A stretch of 64,000 nucleotides of DNA from Cryptomeria japonica (taxonomy: Eukaryota; Streptophyta; Pinopsida; Cupressales; Cupressaceae). Made by a program: the position numbers and the translations under genes. Position 1 is the first letter of the stretch. Every line of letters begins with the position of its first letter. Shown piece by piece: positions 46,756-58,195 of the stretch. Below the pieces are notes generated by a model that worked only from the letters and a program-made list of their open reading frames with translations, did not search any database and was not told where the DNA came from. Location of the stretch: assembly GCF_030272615.1 (NCBI RefSeq), contig NC_081409.1, positions 613,040,755-613,104,754 of the forward strand, read 5' to 3'.

Positions 46756-49700
46756 TAGCCACGACCCATATTCAAGCCTAACCCATTTGTGGCCATGTTG
46801 AGTGACAAAGAAGGAGCATTTTTGAGGGTTCTAACAAATGTTGTTTACACTAAAGATGTTAGGGCATAAATTCATGCACCCCTGATAGAGGTAAGCCTTG
46901 TGAAGTTTAATGATTTATAGAAGTAATTAATGAAACATGATTTGATGGCATAGAAACCCCAATACAAGCACATTTAAGAGCTACGTTTGAACATTTGGAA
47001 TTTTTTTCCCAAATTTCAACTATGAACATGCATGGATCTAGATAATCCTGAGTTGGATTTATAGTGATATGATGTATCTTGATCAGTCTCACAAGATCAC
47101 AAAGGATGCCATTAGGGCCTTGACTGGGTTGTGCTCCTCCGACACTATCTCGATGATGAAGATTGTGATGAATGATACAACAACATAGTTAACTGGTTTA
47201 GTATAAGATAAGAGATCGATGATAGTAGAGGATATAGTTAATTCAAGTGTCAATTATATTACAAAGGGAGTGGCATATAAGGTTTACTTTCAAAACTAGG
47301 TGCGTTACGCTACCACCACTGGGATTTATGTTGCATATAAGATGGTGATGTAGGGTGAAAATTTGACTTGTGTGAGATTTTGAGAGAATAATTGATAAAG
47401 AATATTGAGAAGACCAAAAGTGCAATGTATCCATTTAGATATGGGTCTGTGATCGTATGTTTGGTAGCTTTCATGTTTATGAATGAGCTTCTAGGTATAG
47501 GGAATCAGGTGTGGGACAAGTTTCATCCTATTGGAGTGCAAATCAAACATTAGATAGGATCTTTAACAATAGTACTGATCGGTATAACAAGCAATATGGG
47601 GTTGATTTAAAAGTTTTCGAAGAAAAATGCAAGCTAGATGGAGGATCCCTAGTGAATTAGTTATGAAGTACAAGAGTGAAGTTACTTTTCTAGTGAGTAG
47701 ATACTATTGTTACATAGAGGTTGTTGAATCTATGATTGCATGGTTTCTTGAGATACCTTATGAGTTATCTTTGGAAGAAGTTGAAAATAATAATGACACT
47801 TTATTAAAGTTGGATTTGATCCAAATGAAGAAAGGTTTGGAACTGCTGTAGAAATTTTGAACAGAATAATCAAGGAGAAAGTTGACAAAGGACATCCAAA
47901 GAGAATGGAGAAGCTCTATCACAAGATAAAATTTCCTATAATTGAATAGGCATTTGGGAAGCAAACACTGAGGAGGAATAGTTCAATATTTGCCTCTCCT
48001 TTGAAACCCCAGCTATGTTGCAAGATGTGTACCCTTGTCTCCTTGTGTTTTGTAGTGTATTGCTCGATTTTGTGACATGGCTTAATCGCCTCCCATGGAT
48101 TCATTAAATCTCATGGTTGTATCGAGCATTAACATGCCAATATTTTGGTGCAATGATAATTGGTATTAGAGCCTAGGTCACAGGTTCAAACACCTTGCTT
48201 GTGCTAGGGGATTGTTGCAAGGTGTGCAACTTGGTCTCCTTGTGTTGTGTGATGTAGTGCTCGATTTTGCAACATGGCTTAACCACCTCTCATGGATTCA
48301 TCAAATCACATGGTTGTATTGGGCATTGACAGGTCGATATTTTGGTGCAGTGACAATTGTGTTTCTAACAAGCTAGATCTGTAACAAGTGAGAAGAAATG
48401 ACCAAAACTTAAACAAATGACTACAAGAGGAAAGAAAGGTTTGGAGCCTATGGTTGAGGAAGTTAAGAGAAACACTGATGAAGAAGTTGAAAAGGGAAAT
48501 TTTGTAACTACAAAGAGACCTACAAGGAAAAATGTCAAGATTGAAGATGATGAGAGTGAAGAGGAAAATGTGCCTCTTAGTGAAAGGAAGAGAACTTTGG
48601 TCTCTCCAGTAGAGACCCTAGCCAAGAAGAAGAAGACAAGTACACCTATGGTTTCAATGATAATTATCAATTACTTGACCTGGATAGTATGATAAATACT
48701 ATTTGTGTACATGATTCATCGGATAAAACTATAGGGTTATATATGTTGAGTCCCCTTAGGCTTATAGGGAAAAGATAGTAAAGGCCATATCAAATATCTC
48801 ATTACTTTTGATAAGACTATTAGTGACATTTTTGACAAGTTACATCCAAGGAACTATTAGATACTACGACAACAAGAAGGAGAGATGCAGTGATGAAGGA
48901 GTCCAATATGAGGACACAGGCATTGGACATGGCGTGCAACCCTCTATTTAAGGAGGATAAAAATTAAGATTCTGCAAGAACTCAATACAAGATTCAAGAC
49001 TAAAGAAAGAGAATTTCATTATGGGAGTAGATTCGAAGGACATTCAAAGGATGGTTAGGCAGACTAAAGATGTTGTTATTGAGGCTGCAAAAGAGTTGAA
49101 GAGGAACTTTTCTTTTCCTTCAGAGATGAAAAATACTGGTATTGGTCTGGAAGGATATTTTCATTGAGCAATTAGACGTGGTGCTAATCCAAAAAATAAA
49201 ATAGAGGAGTGGATTAGTGAAGATTTTTATCTGGAGAATAAAGGTGAATATGCAGGTTTGGGAATTGGTCTGGTTGACTAGATGAATATAGATGAGAATG
49301 TCACATAAGAAGGAGTAGAAAAAAGAGGAGGAGTCGACAAAAGAAAAGGCTCGAAGACAAAGGAGAAGGAACAAAAAAAGGAGGAGAAGACATAAGAGAA
49401 CAAGGAGAATCTAGAGAAGGAGAAGGAGAAGAGAATAGAGGAAAGAAGTATGTTTAGTGGAGAATCTTCTAGACCTTCCAGAGATTTTGTATTAGAATTG
49501 TTAAGTTGTAGATGAAGTTTGCACCAATGGTCATTGCTGAGGTACTTAAGGTACCTATGTCCCAAGGTCAAATGGGCCTTAGTTGGTTGTCACCCCTCCA
49601 CATGTTACATCTGGGTGACTTTCTCCATCATACAATAGGAAATAAATTTATCATATCACAGGTGGAGTGTACAACATTGATCAATGATATATTGAAGTTT

Positions 49701-49994
49701 CTTCATGAGAAACTTTCAAAGGTTATGCTTGATGAATCCTTGAGTGATGTAGAGCAGTTTTAGGTGTTGCTTAAGAGTCTAAAAGATCATGCTTCTTACC
49801 TAGAAGCAACAATTTTGAAGGAAGTAGAGAGGAATAGGACAAAGGAGTTAGTAGATAGGTGTGCAGATGCACACACTCGACTAAAAGATACTATAAGTGT
49901 ATTTGAGATGAGTACAGATGATGTTGTGGTTGTGCATCAATGGCTAGTATCCACTAAGGAGATCAAAGATCAAATAGATATTTTAGAGGCATAG
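46756..49994 (+). pseudogene. Element D ORF2: homologue of element A ORF2
   Basis: Although full of stops, it shows the landmarks of A's ORF2 in the same order: GAFLRVLTNVVYTKDVRA with a following IHAPLIE (from about 46820); KDAIRALTGL, then NDTTT, LTGLV and DKRSMIVEDI (about 47100-47235); MQARWRIPSELVMKYKSEVT, FLVSRYYCYIEVVESMIAWF, EIPYELSLEEV (47627-47851); a basic segment KRKRTLV...AKKKKTSTP type (48417-48692); and a helical carboxyl part (49512-49994: KLSKVMLDESLSDVEQF, ILKEVERNRTKELVDRCADA). No domain I recognise. The paired conservation, despite different LTRs, argues that ORF2 was once a selected protein of these elements. Confidence 0.65.
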
Positions 49995-50466
49995 ATAGCT
50001 TTCTAGTGCAACAAACTTAAAGAAAGATGTTGATAGAAATTGTAGAACCCAATTGGAAAATTCACACTTAAAGATGAATCTACTCAATAATCACAGGGGG
50101 GAGATAAAAATAATAAAAAACTGGTTTCTTGAGAGATGTAGTGGATCTGAAGCTCACTAGTATGGTGAAGCTACTTGGAGACTCTCAAAAGTTAGATAGA
50201 TCATTAATGTTACTAGTTAGCTCAAAGAGGTGGAGGATCTTCTATTGAAGTTTGAGTGTTAATGTGTATTGTTGGCCTCTGCGAGAGAAGAATGGAAAAC
50301 TACCTGGTCACAACTGAAGGTTATTCACGAGAGCATTATGTTTCCTACTCTACAAGGCTCTTGAGTTCTTATTGGTAATACAATTTCGATTTTGTATATA
50401 TGCAACTATGTAGATGGTGTTTTGGAATGCAGTTTTAACTTTTAGTTTTTAGGAGTTGTTGTACAG
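49995..50466 (+). other. Element D ORF2 remnant or 3' untranslated region
   Basis: Weakly coding in look, with helical fragments broken by stops; no domain is recognised. Confidence 0.35.
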
Positions 50467-50599
50467 ATAAGGGGAGTAATGATGAGGTGTTGTATATTAA
50501 GTTTTGTTGTGTTGAGGAAACATCCTTTGTCTTTGATGTTAAAGGGGGATTAAGTTTTGAGTTGGCTCAAGTGTTTCCATCAATGACAAAGGGGGATAT
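50467..50599 (+). promoter_or_regulatory. Multiple polypurine tracts of element D
   Basis: ATAAGGGGAGTAATGATG near 50468-50485, TTAAAGGGGGATTAAG near 50539-50554 and ACAAAGGGGGATAT at 50586-50599. The last touches the 3' LTR. Confidence 0.7.
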
Positions 50600-51816
50600 T
50601 GTTGCAAACATGAGTTCTTGTTGTCATTGATGTAAATATTTTTGATCAAGTTATGTAACTTGGTGATATCTTTGGTCCATATGTGATTTGAAGTATTATA
50701 GTAACAGTGGAATAGCTCAATGGTCACGCAGATGGTTGGTGATTAATTGTAGTCACTTCAGATGTTATATAAAGTTGTAATATGGCCTTTTGAAGCTTTA
50801 GAGACTATCTTAGTGGTTCATAGTTGGTTTCATGCTGATTTGAGTTAGTTTGTACAATAACAAAGTGATAGTGTACAAGAATGTGTTGCATTCCTCTACC
50901 TTCATGTATTTTGGTGACATGGTTCCATGATTTGGATTCATTGATATCAGGTGATGCTATGTTAATCATCCACAAGTATTTTTTGTGGTCCACATTATAA
51001 TTTGAGTAAGTTGTGTTGGTGTGCCTTAACTATTTTATCATTTGGATCCAACCTATAACATTGTGGTCCATGCGGTAGCATGCAAAACTATAGGCATTGT
51101 TGTGGGGTGGTTAAGAAGGTGTGATGACATGGTGTGATGTCTCACACATTTCATTTTGCCTTCCATAATGCATTGAAGATTGTTTTTGGGCTTACTATTT
51201 TGATTCTACACATTACATCTAATTTGGATGACCTAATTGATGCCATTTGATTGCAATTAGTATATAAAGGATGAAATCATTTTAGAGATGCATGTATGAG
51301 TTGTATGTGTAGTTTGAAGTGTATGTGAAGTTGTGCAAAGGTTTGAAAGTACAATTAGCAACAATGAAGGCAATTTCAGATGAGTTTTGATAGTGAACTA
51401 CTATCAGCATATTAGTGGATGCCGTTGCATGTAGTTTAAACATATTGATATTTCTCTTTCATATGTAATGTATCTTTCCTTGAAGAGGCGATGATTAGTG
51501 TTTGCAAGTCTTTGTATCTTGCGCTAAGATCGTGCATCTTAATCTTGTGAGTCCACTTTAGGGTTAGTGAGCTCCTTGGACTCGAGCCTAAACATTGTAA
51601 CTCGTTTTTCATATAGTGAGATTCTTCTCACCATGGTTTTTCCCTCATTAGATTTTCTATGTAAAATTTTGGTGTTCACGTGTGATTGTTTTTGTTTTTT
51701 TCAATTCTTTATTTATGCACATGTGGTAAATAGATTGAATCATAATTGAGTGGCTAAATTGATTATTTTAATATTTGATGATTCACCCCCCTCTGAACAT
51801 CTAAAAGTGTTCAACA
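50600..51816 (+). repeat. 3' LTR of element D (1217 bp)
   Basis: Partner of 44003-45223, with the same ends, TATA box and C-rich box. Confidence 0.85.
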
Positions 51817-51821
51817 ACCTA

Positions 51822-52160
51822 GCCCCATAGTTTGACATTTTTGAGCTCAAAATTTAGACATAGGCTCCTCTCTGATTCTAATTGCCAAATCTATGCTTAG
51901 TGTCTGCATATATGTTTTGAAACTCTTTTTTTATGTTGATTACTCTCAATTTTGCATAATTATCCCTAGTTTATATAATTTTCAAATCAAATCAATTCAA
52001 TTAAAAGGTGAGTGAAATCCATTTGTGCCGACTCTTTCAATAGGTCTAAAGTTGGGCCTAAATTGGACTTTATTCACCTTAATGTTATGTGCTGAGAATG
52101 GGTTTGATTCCTAGTTTGCATGTTTAGACTAGTGAACCCCATCCACTTCCACCATAAACA
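51822..52160 (+). repeat. 3' LTR of element C, last segment
   Basis: From gccccatag to accataaACA it aligns with 25847-26170, the end of the 5' LTR. Sequence to its right matches the kinase-flank duplication instead, so 52160 is the outer end of element C. Confidence 0.78.
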
Positions 52161-52348
52161 ATTTGTACATTAACTAAAATGTAACATGGTAATAACAATC
52201 AATAGCTACACCTAATGTACACTTGACCCAAATTGTTGTCACTAGTTAAAAGACCAACTAGCTACATATATTCTCTTATATAGTTGATATCATCTTTTAC
52301 ATGTGCACCAATGGATGACAATAATATAACAATCCTTAATATGATTTC

Positions 52349-54543
52349 TGTTGCTATGAGGATTTGCATGTAACGCTAAGTGTGATTGTCAACAACCTCG
52401 TGAAACATGGGAACATCTTTGAGCTTGTGGGTTGCTCATAGTGAAGATGAACCTCTAGATTGTGGGTTGGCTCCCTTAAGACCTCCTAGAAACTACTAAT
52501 TTTGACTGGAAAAGGGATAGAGAGATGCTTGTAAACTAAAACACTAAATTAAGAGGTGATACACCGACTGATGAAAAGACTTGACCTGTTGTTTGAATTC
52601 ACAAAATATTCAAAATTAAAGCTATATATGCTCACAACTCATTTGAACATGCTTTGCATAAATGTTCCGATTAATATGAAAAACAAGTTTCAAGGACCCA
52701 AAACCTTTAACATAGGAGCATAAGATAGATCAGCATAAAGCAACAAGACCATCAAAGAAACAACATACAAAAGACTGGCTAGAAGGCCAATAAACTGAAC
52801 AGACAACAAAAGAAAGGAACAACTAAGCAAAAAGACCAGATAAAAGACCTAAACAACAAACAACTACAAGGACTTAAGTAGATCAGTCGCCTTAGTAACC
52901 AGCAGGTCATAGTTTGCCGACACAACTTTGAGTTCTTCAATTTCCTTGTTGGTATTTTTCTCCTTCTTCTTGCCTCTGGTCCTCGTTCTGGGTCCTTGCA
53001 CCTCTCCCATACCTTCTATGTCAGGTTCCAGCTCTAGGGAATCCTTCTTGTTCTCCAGCTTGTTGATAAGAATTTTGGTGTTGGCAGTCAAGGCCTTCAA
53101 AATGTTAAGGCTTTGATCAGCAATGCTTCTGAGGCAGTTTTCAATTTTGTTGAATTTGTTGTCAATTTCTGCCATTCTTTGGTCCGTAGCATTGTCATTG
53201 GTTTTTATCTCTTCCATAAAAATTGTGATGTTTGTTTGAAGGATCACAATGCTATTTTCTCAACTTACATTCATAAAAACTATAACACATTCAAAGACCT
53301 GCACTATACATAGTCTTCTTTAACTAAGCATTGAAAGAATGAGACAAAGATGAAGGATTTCTAGATAAAATCATGAGATTCTTGCCAACCACACACAAAA
53401 AATAGATAGATTCAAAATAAATGAGAAGGAGCCACTACTTTTTTATTGAATATCAAAAGTCACTTGCATTACAAGACTAAAAATTGCTTACAAAATAATT
53501 GGAAATGCTCATGAAATTGAGTTACAAAGTGCCCATCTTGCTGCTACAACAAAGACAAAACTCAAAACCAGAGAAAAAGGAGAAGTTTGACTTATATTGA
53601 AAGAAGGCTCCTAATTTAAAATTTGAATTATTTGGATCCCTTTTTCCTTGATGTCTCAGTTCTCCATCTTGATTGAAAGTGACTGGTTGAGTGGACTTCA
53701 AGAGGAGATGAGGTGGCTCCAAGATCTCCTTCAAATCAAGGGCTTTATTGATGTCACATCCTTTAAATTAGGACTTTAACTGAGCTACAACTAGTTGTTG
53801 TATCAATCAGTCACATCTTTCAGTTCAAAGAAGCTTCCTTTTCTATAAAATCTTCTTTTCTTCTCTCTTTTCAATTAGTTATTTTCTTTCTTGTAGCATG
53901 TATTGTAGCTTTTTCAAATCTCTTTCAAGATAAAGAACAACATCTGTAACTCAGATTTTCAGATCTATGTTGTAAGAATACTCCTTTATTTTCAATAAAG
54001 CAACAAGTTTTGCCTTCTCAAATCTGTGTGTTGTGTGTTTGATGAATGATCTTGATGTAATTTTTGTGTTTTGATATATGAAATCCTTCAATTATGTCTC
54101 ATTTATGCACCTCAATATGCAATGTTTAAAACTTAGGCAAGTTATAGGTTGTATTGAAACATTTAGTTGTTCTAGTTGTGAAAGCATTTAATTTTCCTTC
54201 AAGAACCTGGAAAACAATCTTCTTATGAAACAATATTGTCTGATTTTGAGTAAAGCTGAGTTGTGTATAAAGAAAGTTGGTTTTGAGAGCAATTGTAAGT
54301 TTAAATCAGCAAGTAGGTTTAAAGAACATTTGGTGCATCACCTCCTAGGATAGGTTTCAATTCAAGCAATCCTTCTATCATTTTTCCCATCAAAGTTAGT
54401 TTGCAGGAAGTCCATCAGGAGAACCAACTCACTTTGGAGATTCACCTTCACTACGAGCAACCCATAGGCTTGAAGGTGTTTCCATGTTTCACAGGATTGT
54501 TGAGCTCCCAAATTAGCATCAGGGTGAATCTATCATGACAAAA
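52349..54543. mobile_element. 2.2-kb element with ~215-bp terminal inverted repeats
   Basis: The left terminus 52349-52565 and right terminus 54332-54543 are inverted copies of one sequence (both hold caacaatcctgtgaaacatgg-like, gtagtgaaggtgaa-like and ggtgatacacc words; identity by eye is roughly two thirds to three quarters). The insertion splits the kinase-flank duplication, whose other copy (58372-58400) has the uninterrupted site; the pentamer ATTTC occurs at both borders (52344-52348, 54544-54548). Long inverted ends point to a DNA transposon or foldback-like element; no transposase was found. Class is uncertain. Confidence 0.65.
52864..53247 (-). CDS. Small coiled-coil open frame inside the inverted-repeat element
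   Basis: 127 codons, intact. The amino half is heptad-like (NATDQRMAEIDNKFNKIENC, ILKALTANTKILINKLENK), followed by an acidic then strongly basic stretch (RTRTRGKKKEKNTNKEIEEL) and a short helical end. It resembles no transposase. It is the only frame over 100 codons in the element and could be a cargo or accessory protein, a decayed host fragment, or chance. No family is recognised. Confidence 0.35.
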   Translation of the reverse strand: MILQTNITIFMEEIKTNDNATDQRMAEIDNKFNKIENCLRSIADQSLNILKALTANTKILINKLENKKDSLELEPDIEGMGEVQGPRTRTRGKKKEKNTNKEIEELKVVSANYDLLVTKATDLLKSL

Positions 54544-56279
54544 ATTTCATTTAGCATTCCATACAAAGTTGAAAGGTAAAAACATATAATACATTATTCT
54601 CTAATGATTTAGCTTTTCTAGGCTTGCTTGAGATTTTTTCACTTGATTGTATTATTGAATCATAAACATCATGCATTCCTAAACTAATTCTAATCTACCC
54701 CTACACCTAACTAGAGTGGAAGGTGACTTAAATGATGTTATGGATCCATCACCAATGTGGAACGGTGCCCAGTCCATTAGGAAATAAAGTCATGAGTAGT
54801 AAAGAGGAAGCAAATACAACTTGTAAAACATTACTAAGATCATATTTAGATTCATACTAAAACCATAGATTACATCATGTGCAATAGGTCACATACTTAA
54901 TAATCCATCCAAGAACTATAATAATCCATATGAAAGAGAATAATGAATACTATAAAGCATTTGTAACATATTAGATGCCATCACACATACATTAGACCTC
55001 TTCATAATCATATCAACAAATGTGAAAAAGAAAATATAATATCTATTATTTAAATATTCCCCTAAACCTTTACAAACTATCATGTGGAGAGATATAGTTA
55101 TTGAAGATATCTGTTTCAAAACTATGCATGTGCTATGTAAGACATGTTCATCCATTTGCAACTCATGCCTTCAATGTTTGATGCCCTAGAATCAGTTATA
55201 AGCCTTTCCTACCTACAAAATTGGTTTAGAAACCAACCTTTTTGATGAATAATGAGTAGGTATTTGTAGTTCTTCATTTCTAGTGTCTAGTTTCTTTGTG
55301 GAGACCTTGCAAGGGCATGAAATCCATAGATACATAATATTTGAGCCTTTCCAAGCAATGAAACTTTCAAAGAAGAGGAAAAGAATATTTGAGGTAAGTC
55401 CTCTCACTTTCAATTTGTTATTGCCAATAAAATCAACCCATCTAGAAATCGAACACTTATGGGACTTAACTAACAGATCTCCTAGCTCTATTGGTGTAAG
55501 GTGGTCACAAAATAACTACCTTTAGACCCTCTACCAATGGTAATATTATATCTTATGGTGTTGCGGTTCCTATAGAGAGATGATGTCTCAAAGAATTGGG
55601 ACCAAAGTAGAGAACATGAGATATTGATGATCATAAACCATAAAATAATTCATATTCCATTCCTTCAAATAATTTACCAGTTATATGTTAGAATTGAGCA
55701 CCGATGCTCTTATATTTGAAGCCAAGTCCCAGGTTATTAGTTCACCATCCAACATTAATGAAGAATCATCAATAGATCATATGATCACATGGAAATTAAA
55801 AGTATTATATCAACATTGCATAAATAAATACTATAGTATCAACTCATCATTTAAATATCTTACATTTTTCTTGCAATGAATTTGATCTTATTTTTCTATA
55901 GCAAGCATTGACTAGTCACAAAAGAATTTTCATACTCTCGCTTTGTATACTACCAATCTCCCCAAGGTGCATCTTAGCACCACCTTTCTTTAGATACAAA
56001 AGCACATGGTTACCAAAAACTAGAGTATAGAGGACATAACCATGAGAGAAAAATATGAAACATATAGGGCTATGTTCAAGAGAAAGATAGACATTATATG
56101 TACATATGTAACAATTTATACAATATTAATTCATCTAAAAAAATATATAATCATCAATCACAATCTATGTTAAAAAATTAATTATCACCTATCTAAATAT
56201 AAAAAAAATCCCAAACACATTTTAAACCTCTATTCATCATTCATTCTTATCAATATAAACTCATAATCTAATATATCTA

Positions 56280-56945
56280 ATTACTCAAACCTTGATCTAT
56301 TGGTGAAGTCGAATGGTTCTAAATGAGCCTACCAGGGATCAAGTCTTTCTAAGTGCAAGTCCTCAACATCGAAAGGGATGGGGTTGATATTGTGCCCTTG
56401 GTGAATTTAGCAAAATGGACATCTCTCAGACTTGTGATTACATATTAGATAGCTAAAAGTTCTAATTTAATATACATAACAATCAATTCAACTCTAACTT
56501 AACATACAATATATTGATTTCCCTAATTGACAAAACACTTAAAAGTGAAAATTAGCCATTTATTTTATCACTATATTGCAACTTTACAATTTATTCTACA
56601 ACCATGGATTTGAAAAATAATCGTCACTTTAAATTTATGTGAGGACCATAATTAACCATCAAATTTGAAGTCATTATTAAAGAAGAACCAAATTTCATGA
56701 ATTGTAAAAAAATGATCTCTTTAATCACAAAAGAACCCGATTCAATTAAGTTCAGATCAATTCAATCAAGAAAAGTTGTCAGGTTTATCAACTTCTAACT
56801 AATTAAACTTGGCCACTTTGTTGGGCTGTTGAATTCCATCCCTATCAAAATGAAGATGTTGAAAGCACTATCTTGATAACACAAACCAAAGGGATGGAGA
56901 AGAAACATGATTGCTAGAACCTCCTCTTCTCCCTCCATCCGATTA
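56280..56945 (-). pseudogene. Kinase 3'-flank copy with a minute kinase relic
   Basis: 56280-56940 parallels 56940-57650 and, from 56560 on, 60035-60330 (shared: aatttgaagtcattatta, aagaagaacc, ctatcttgataacac, gatggagaagaaacatgattg). The last ~50 bases, 56893-56940, retain the kinase end on the minus strand (RMEGEEEV), joined abruptly to the 3' sequence by an internal deletion. Confidence 0.6.
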
Positions 56946-57595
56946 CTCAAACCTTGATCTATTTTTGAAGTTGAATGGTTCCAAATGAACCTACCAAGGA
57001 TCACATCTTGTTGAGTGCAAGGCCTCCACATCTTAAGGAATGAGGCTAGGATTGTGCCCCTAGTGAATTTGGCAAAATGGATGTCCCTGGGGCTTGTGCT
57101 TCCATATCAGATAAGTAAGAGTTCTTTGTAAATTATATAATATCTTCCATCAATTTTTTTTTACTATACATAGCAATTACTTAAACTCCAACTTAACATA
57201 AGATGTATTTATTTTTCTAATAGATAAACCACTTAATATAAGTGAACTTCGGTTCTTCAATTTAATCACTATATCAAAACTTTACAATTTTATTCTATAG
57301 CACGGTTGTAAAAAATAACCACCCCTCAAAATTTATGCAAGGACTATAATTAGCCACAAAATTTGAAGTCATTATTAAAGAAAAACCCAATTCATGAATT
57401 GTGGAAAATTGATGTCTTTAATCAAAGAAGAACCTAGTTCAATTTAGTTTAGATCTATCATGAAAAGCTGGTGGGTTTAGGACTTCTAATGAATTATTTT
57501 ATTATTATTATTTTTAAATAGATAATTAATTTTTTTAACATGGATTGTGATTAATCTGAATGAAAAGCTAGTCAAAATGAAGATGTTAAAAACAC

Positions 57596-58160
57596 CGTCT
57601 TGATAACATAAAGTGAAGGGATGGAGAAGAAACATGATTGCTAGTAAGAGAGGTTCTTAAGCTACTAGATGGCTGATTTCACTGGCAATGGTGAACTAAA
57701 AGTTGTATCCAAGACATGGCTCAAGAACCTCCTCTTCTCCCTCCAACATCTTCACAATCGACCCCATTGAAGGCTTGACTTGGGCATCTTCTTGAATGCA
57801 CAAAAATCTAACCTTGAGCACCCTTAGAGCGTGGAATATGTGCATCCCATCCTCCAACCTTGAATCAATGACTTCCAAATCGTTCCCACAAGATGTCATA
57901 GACATAGCCCAGGTGGGAAAGTAGTGCTTGCTTATCTGAATTAGTGACATTCATTTATAGTTCTTGTGACCACCTATGATTTCTAGAACCACCATTCTGA
58001 AGTTGCAGACATCACTATTCTTAGTAATGGCAAAATACAACATCTATTTTGGGGTAAGGTATCCTAGTGTGCCTCTCATGCTTGTCACCACACTACTTTC
58101 CTTTCTACTCATGAGTGTGGCCATTCTGAAATCAGAAACTTTTTTCACAAAATTCTAGAG
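57596..58160 (-). pseudogene. Truncated copy of the receptor-kinase gene
   Basis: It aligns with 60263-60830, the carboxyl quarter of the intact kinase. The open part 57950-57696 reads KHYFPTWAMSMTSCG, LEVIDSRLEDGMH, HALRVLKVRFLCIQEDAQ, then SMGSIVKMLEGEEEVLEPCL. Upstream (57960-58160) the fragment continues into subdomains VIII-VII with stops and losses: the APEW region is degraded and similarity ends where the DFG/HLD region should begin. With no lectin domain, membrane segment or catalytic loop, it is a dead tandem relic. Confidence 0.88.
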
Positions 58161-58195
58161 GGATATTCTTAAAGGTGCCCTTAATAGGTGTATAT

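Larger units (their letters stand above)
44003..51816 (+). mobile_element. Element D: polymerase-less Sirevirus-like element, same plan as element A
   Basis: LTRs 44003-45223 and 50600-51816 share TGTTGCAAA(T/C)ATGAGTTC...GTGTTCAACA. The flanks tccta (43998-44002) and accta (51817-51821) are a 5-bp target duplication with one change, inside the 3' LTR of element C. The primer site is at 45226-45236 and polypurine tracts at 50467-50599. The interior encodes a coiled-coil/four-knuckle protein and an ORF2 related to that of element A, both heavily decayed; no polymerase is visible. Confidence 0.87.
25590..52160 (+). mobile_element. Element C: Gypsy gag-protease element without polymerase; 3' LTR split by elements E and D
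   Basis: A partial 5' LTR (about 25590-26170) matches three separated 3' LTR pieces: 31390-31423, 43789-44002 and 51822-52160. Joined across E and D they align in order (caaccca...acatttttcctct, tagatctagaa(t/a)gtac, ttttgatatttg, cctagccccatag, tagactagtgaaccccatcca, accataaaca). Gag and protease lie between, and the polypurine tract touches the 3' LTR at 30691. The net length without E and D is about 6.4 kb. Confidence 0.8.
52166..56200. repeat. Kinase 3'-flank duplication, copy I (interrupted at 52349-54543)
   Basis: 52166-52348 plus 54544-56200 align in order with 58196-60033. Landmarks: atgtaacatg(g/a)taataacaat, catatagttgata-like, ccttaatatgatttc, catttagcatt(c/t)catacaaag, aggcttgcttgat, tgcattcct(a/g)aactaatt, tggaaggtgactta, ccaatctcc...aggtgcatcttagcaccac, and ctatgttaaaaaattaattatca. 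Copy II adjoins the intact kinase. No gene is recognised in either copy apart from the kinase relics. Confidence 0.8.

Noticed and set aside
52340-54552. Nine-base duplication that would make 52349-54543 a Mutator-like element
   Set aside because: Only five bases (ATTTC) agree; the longer windows differ.
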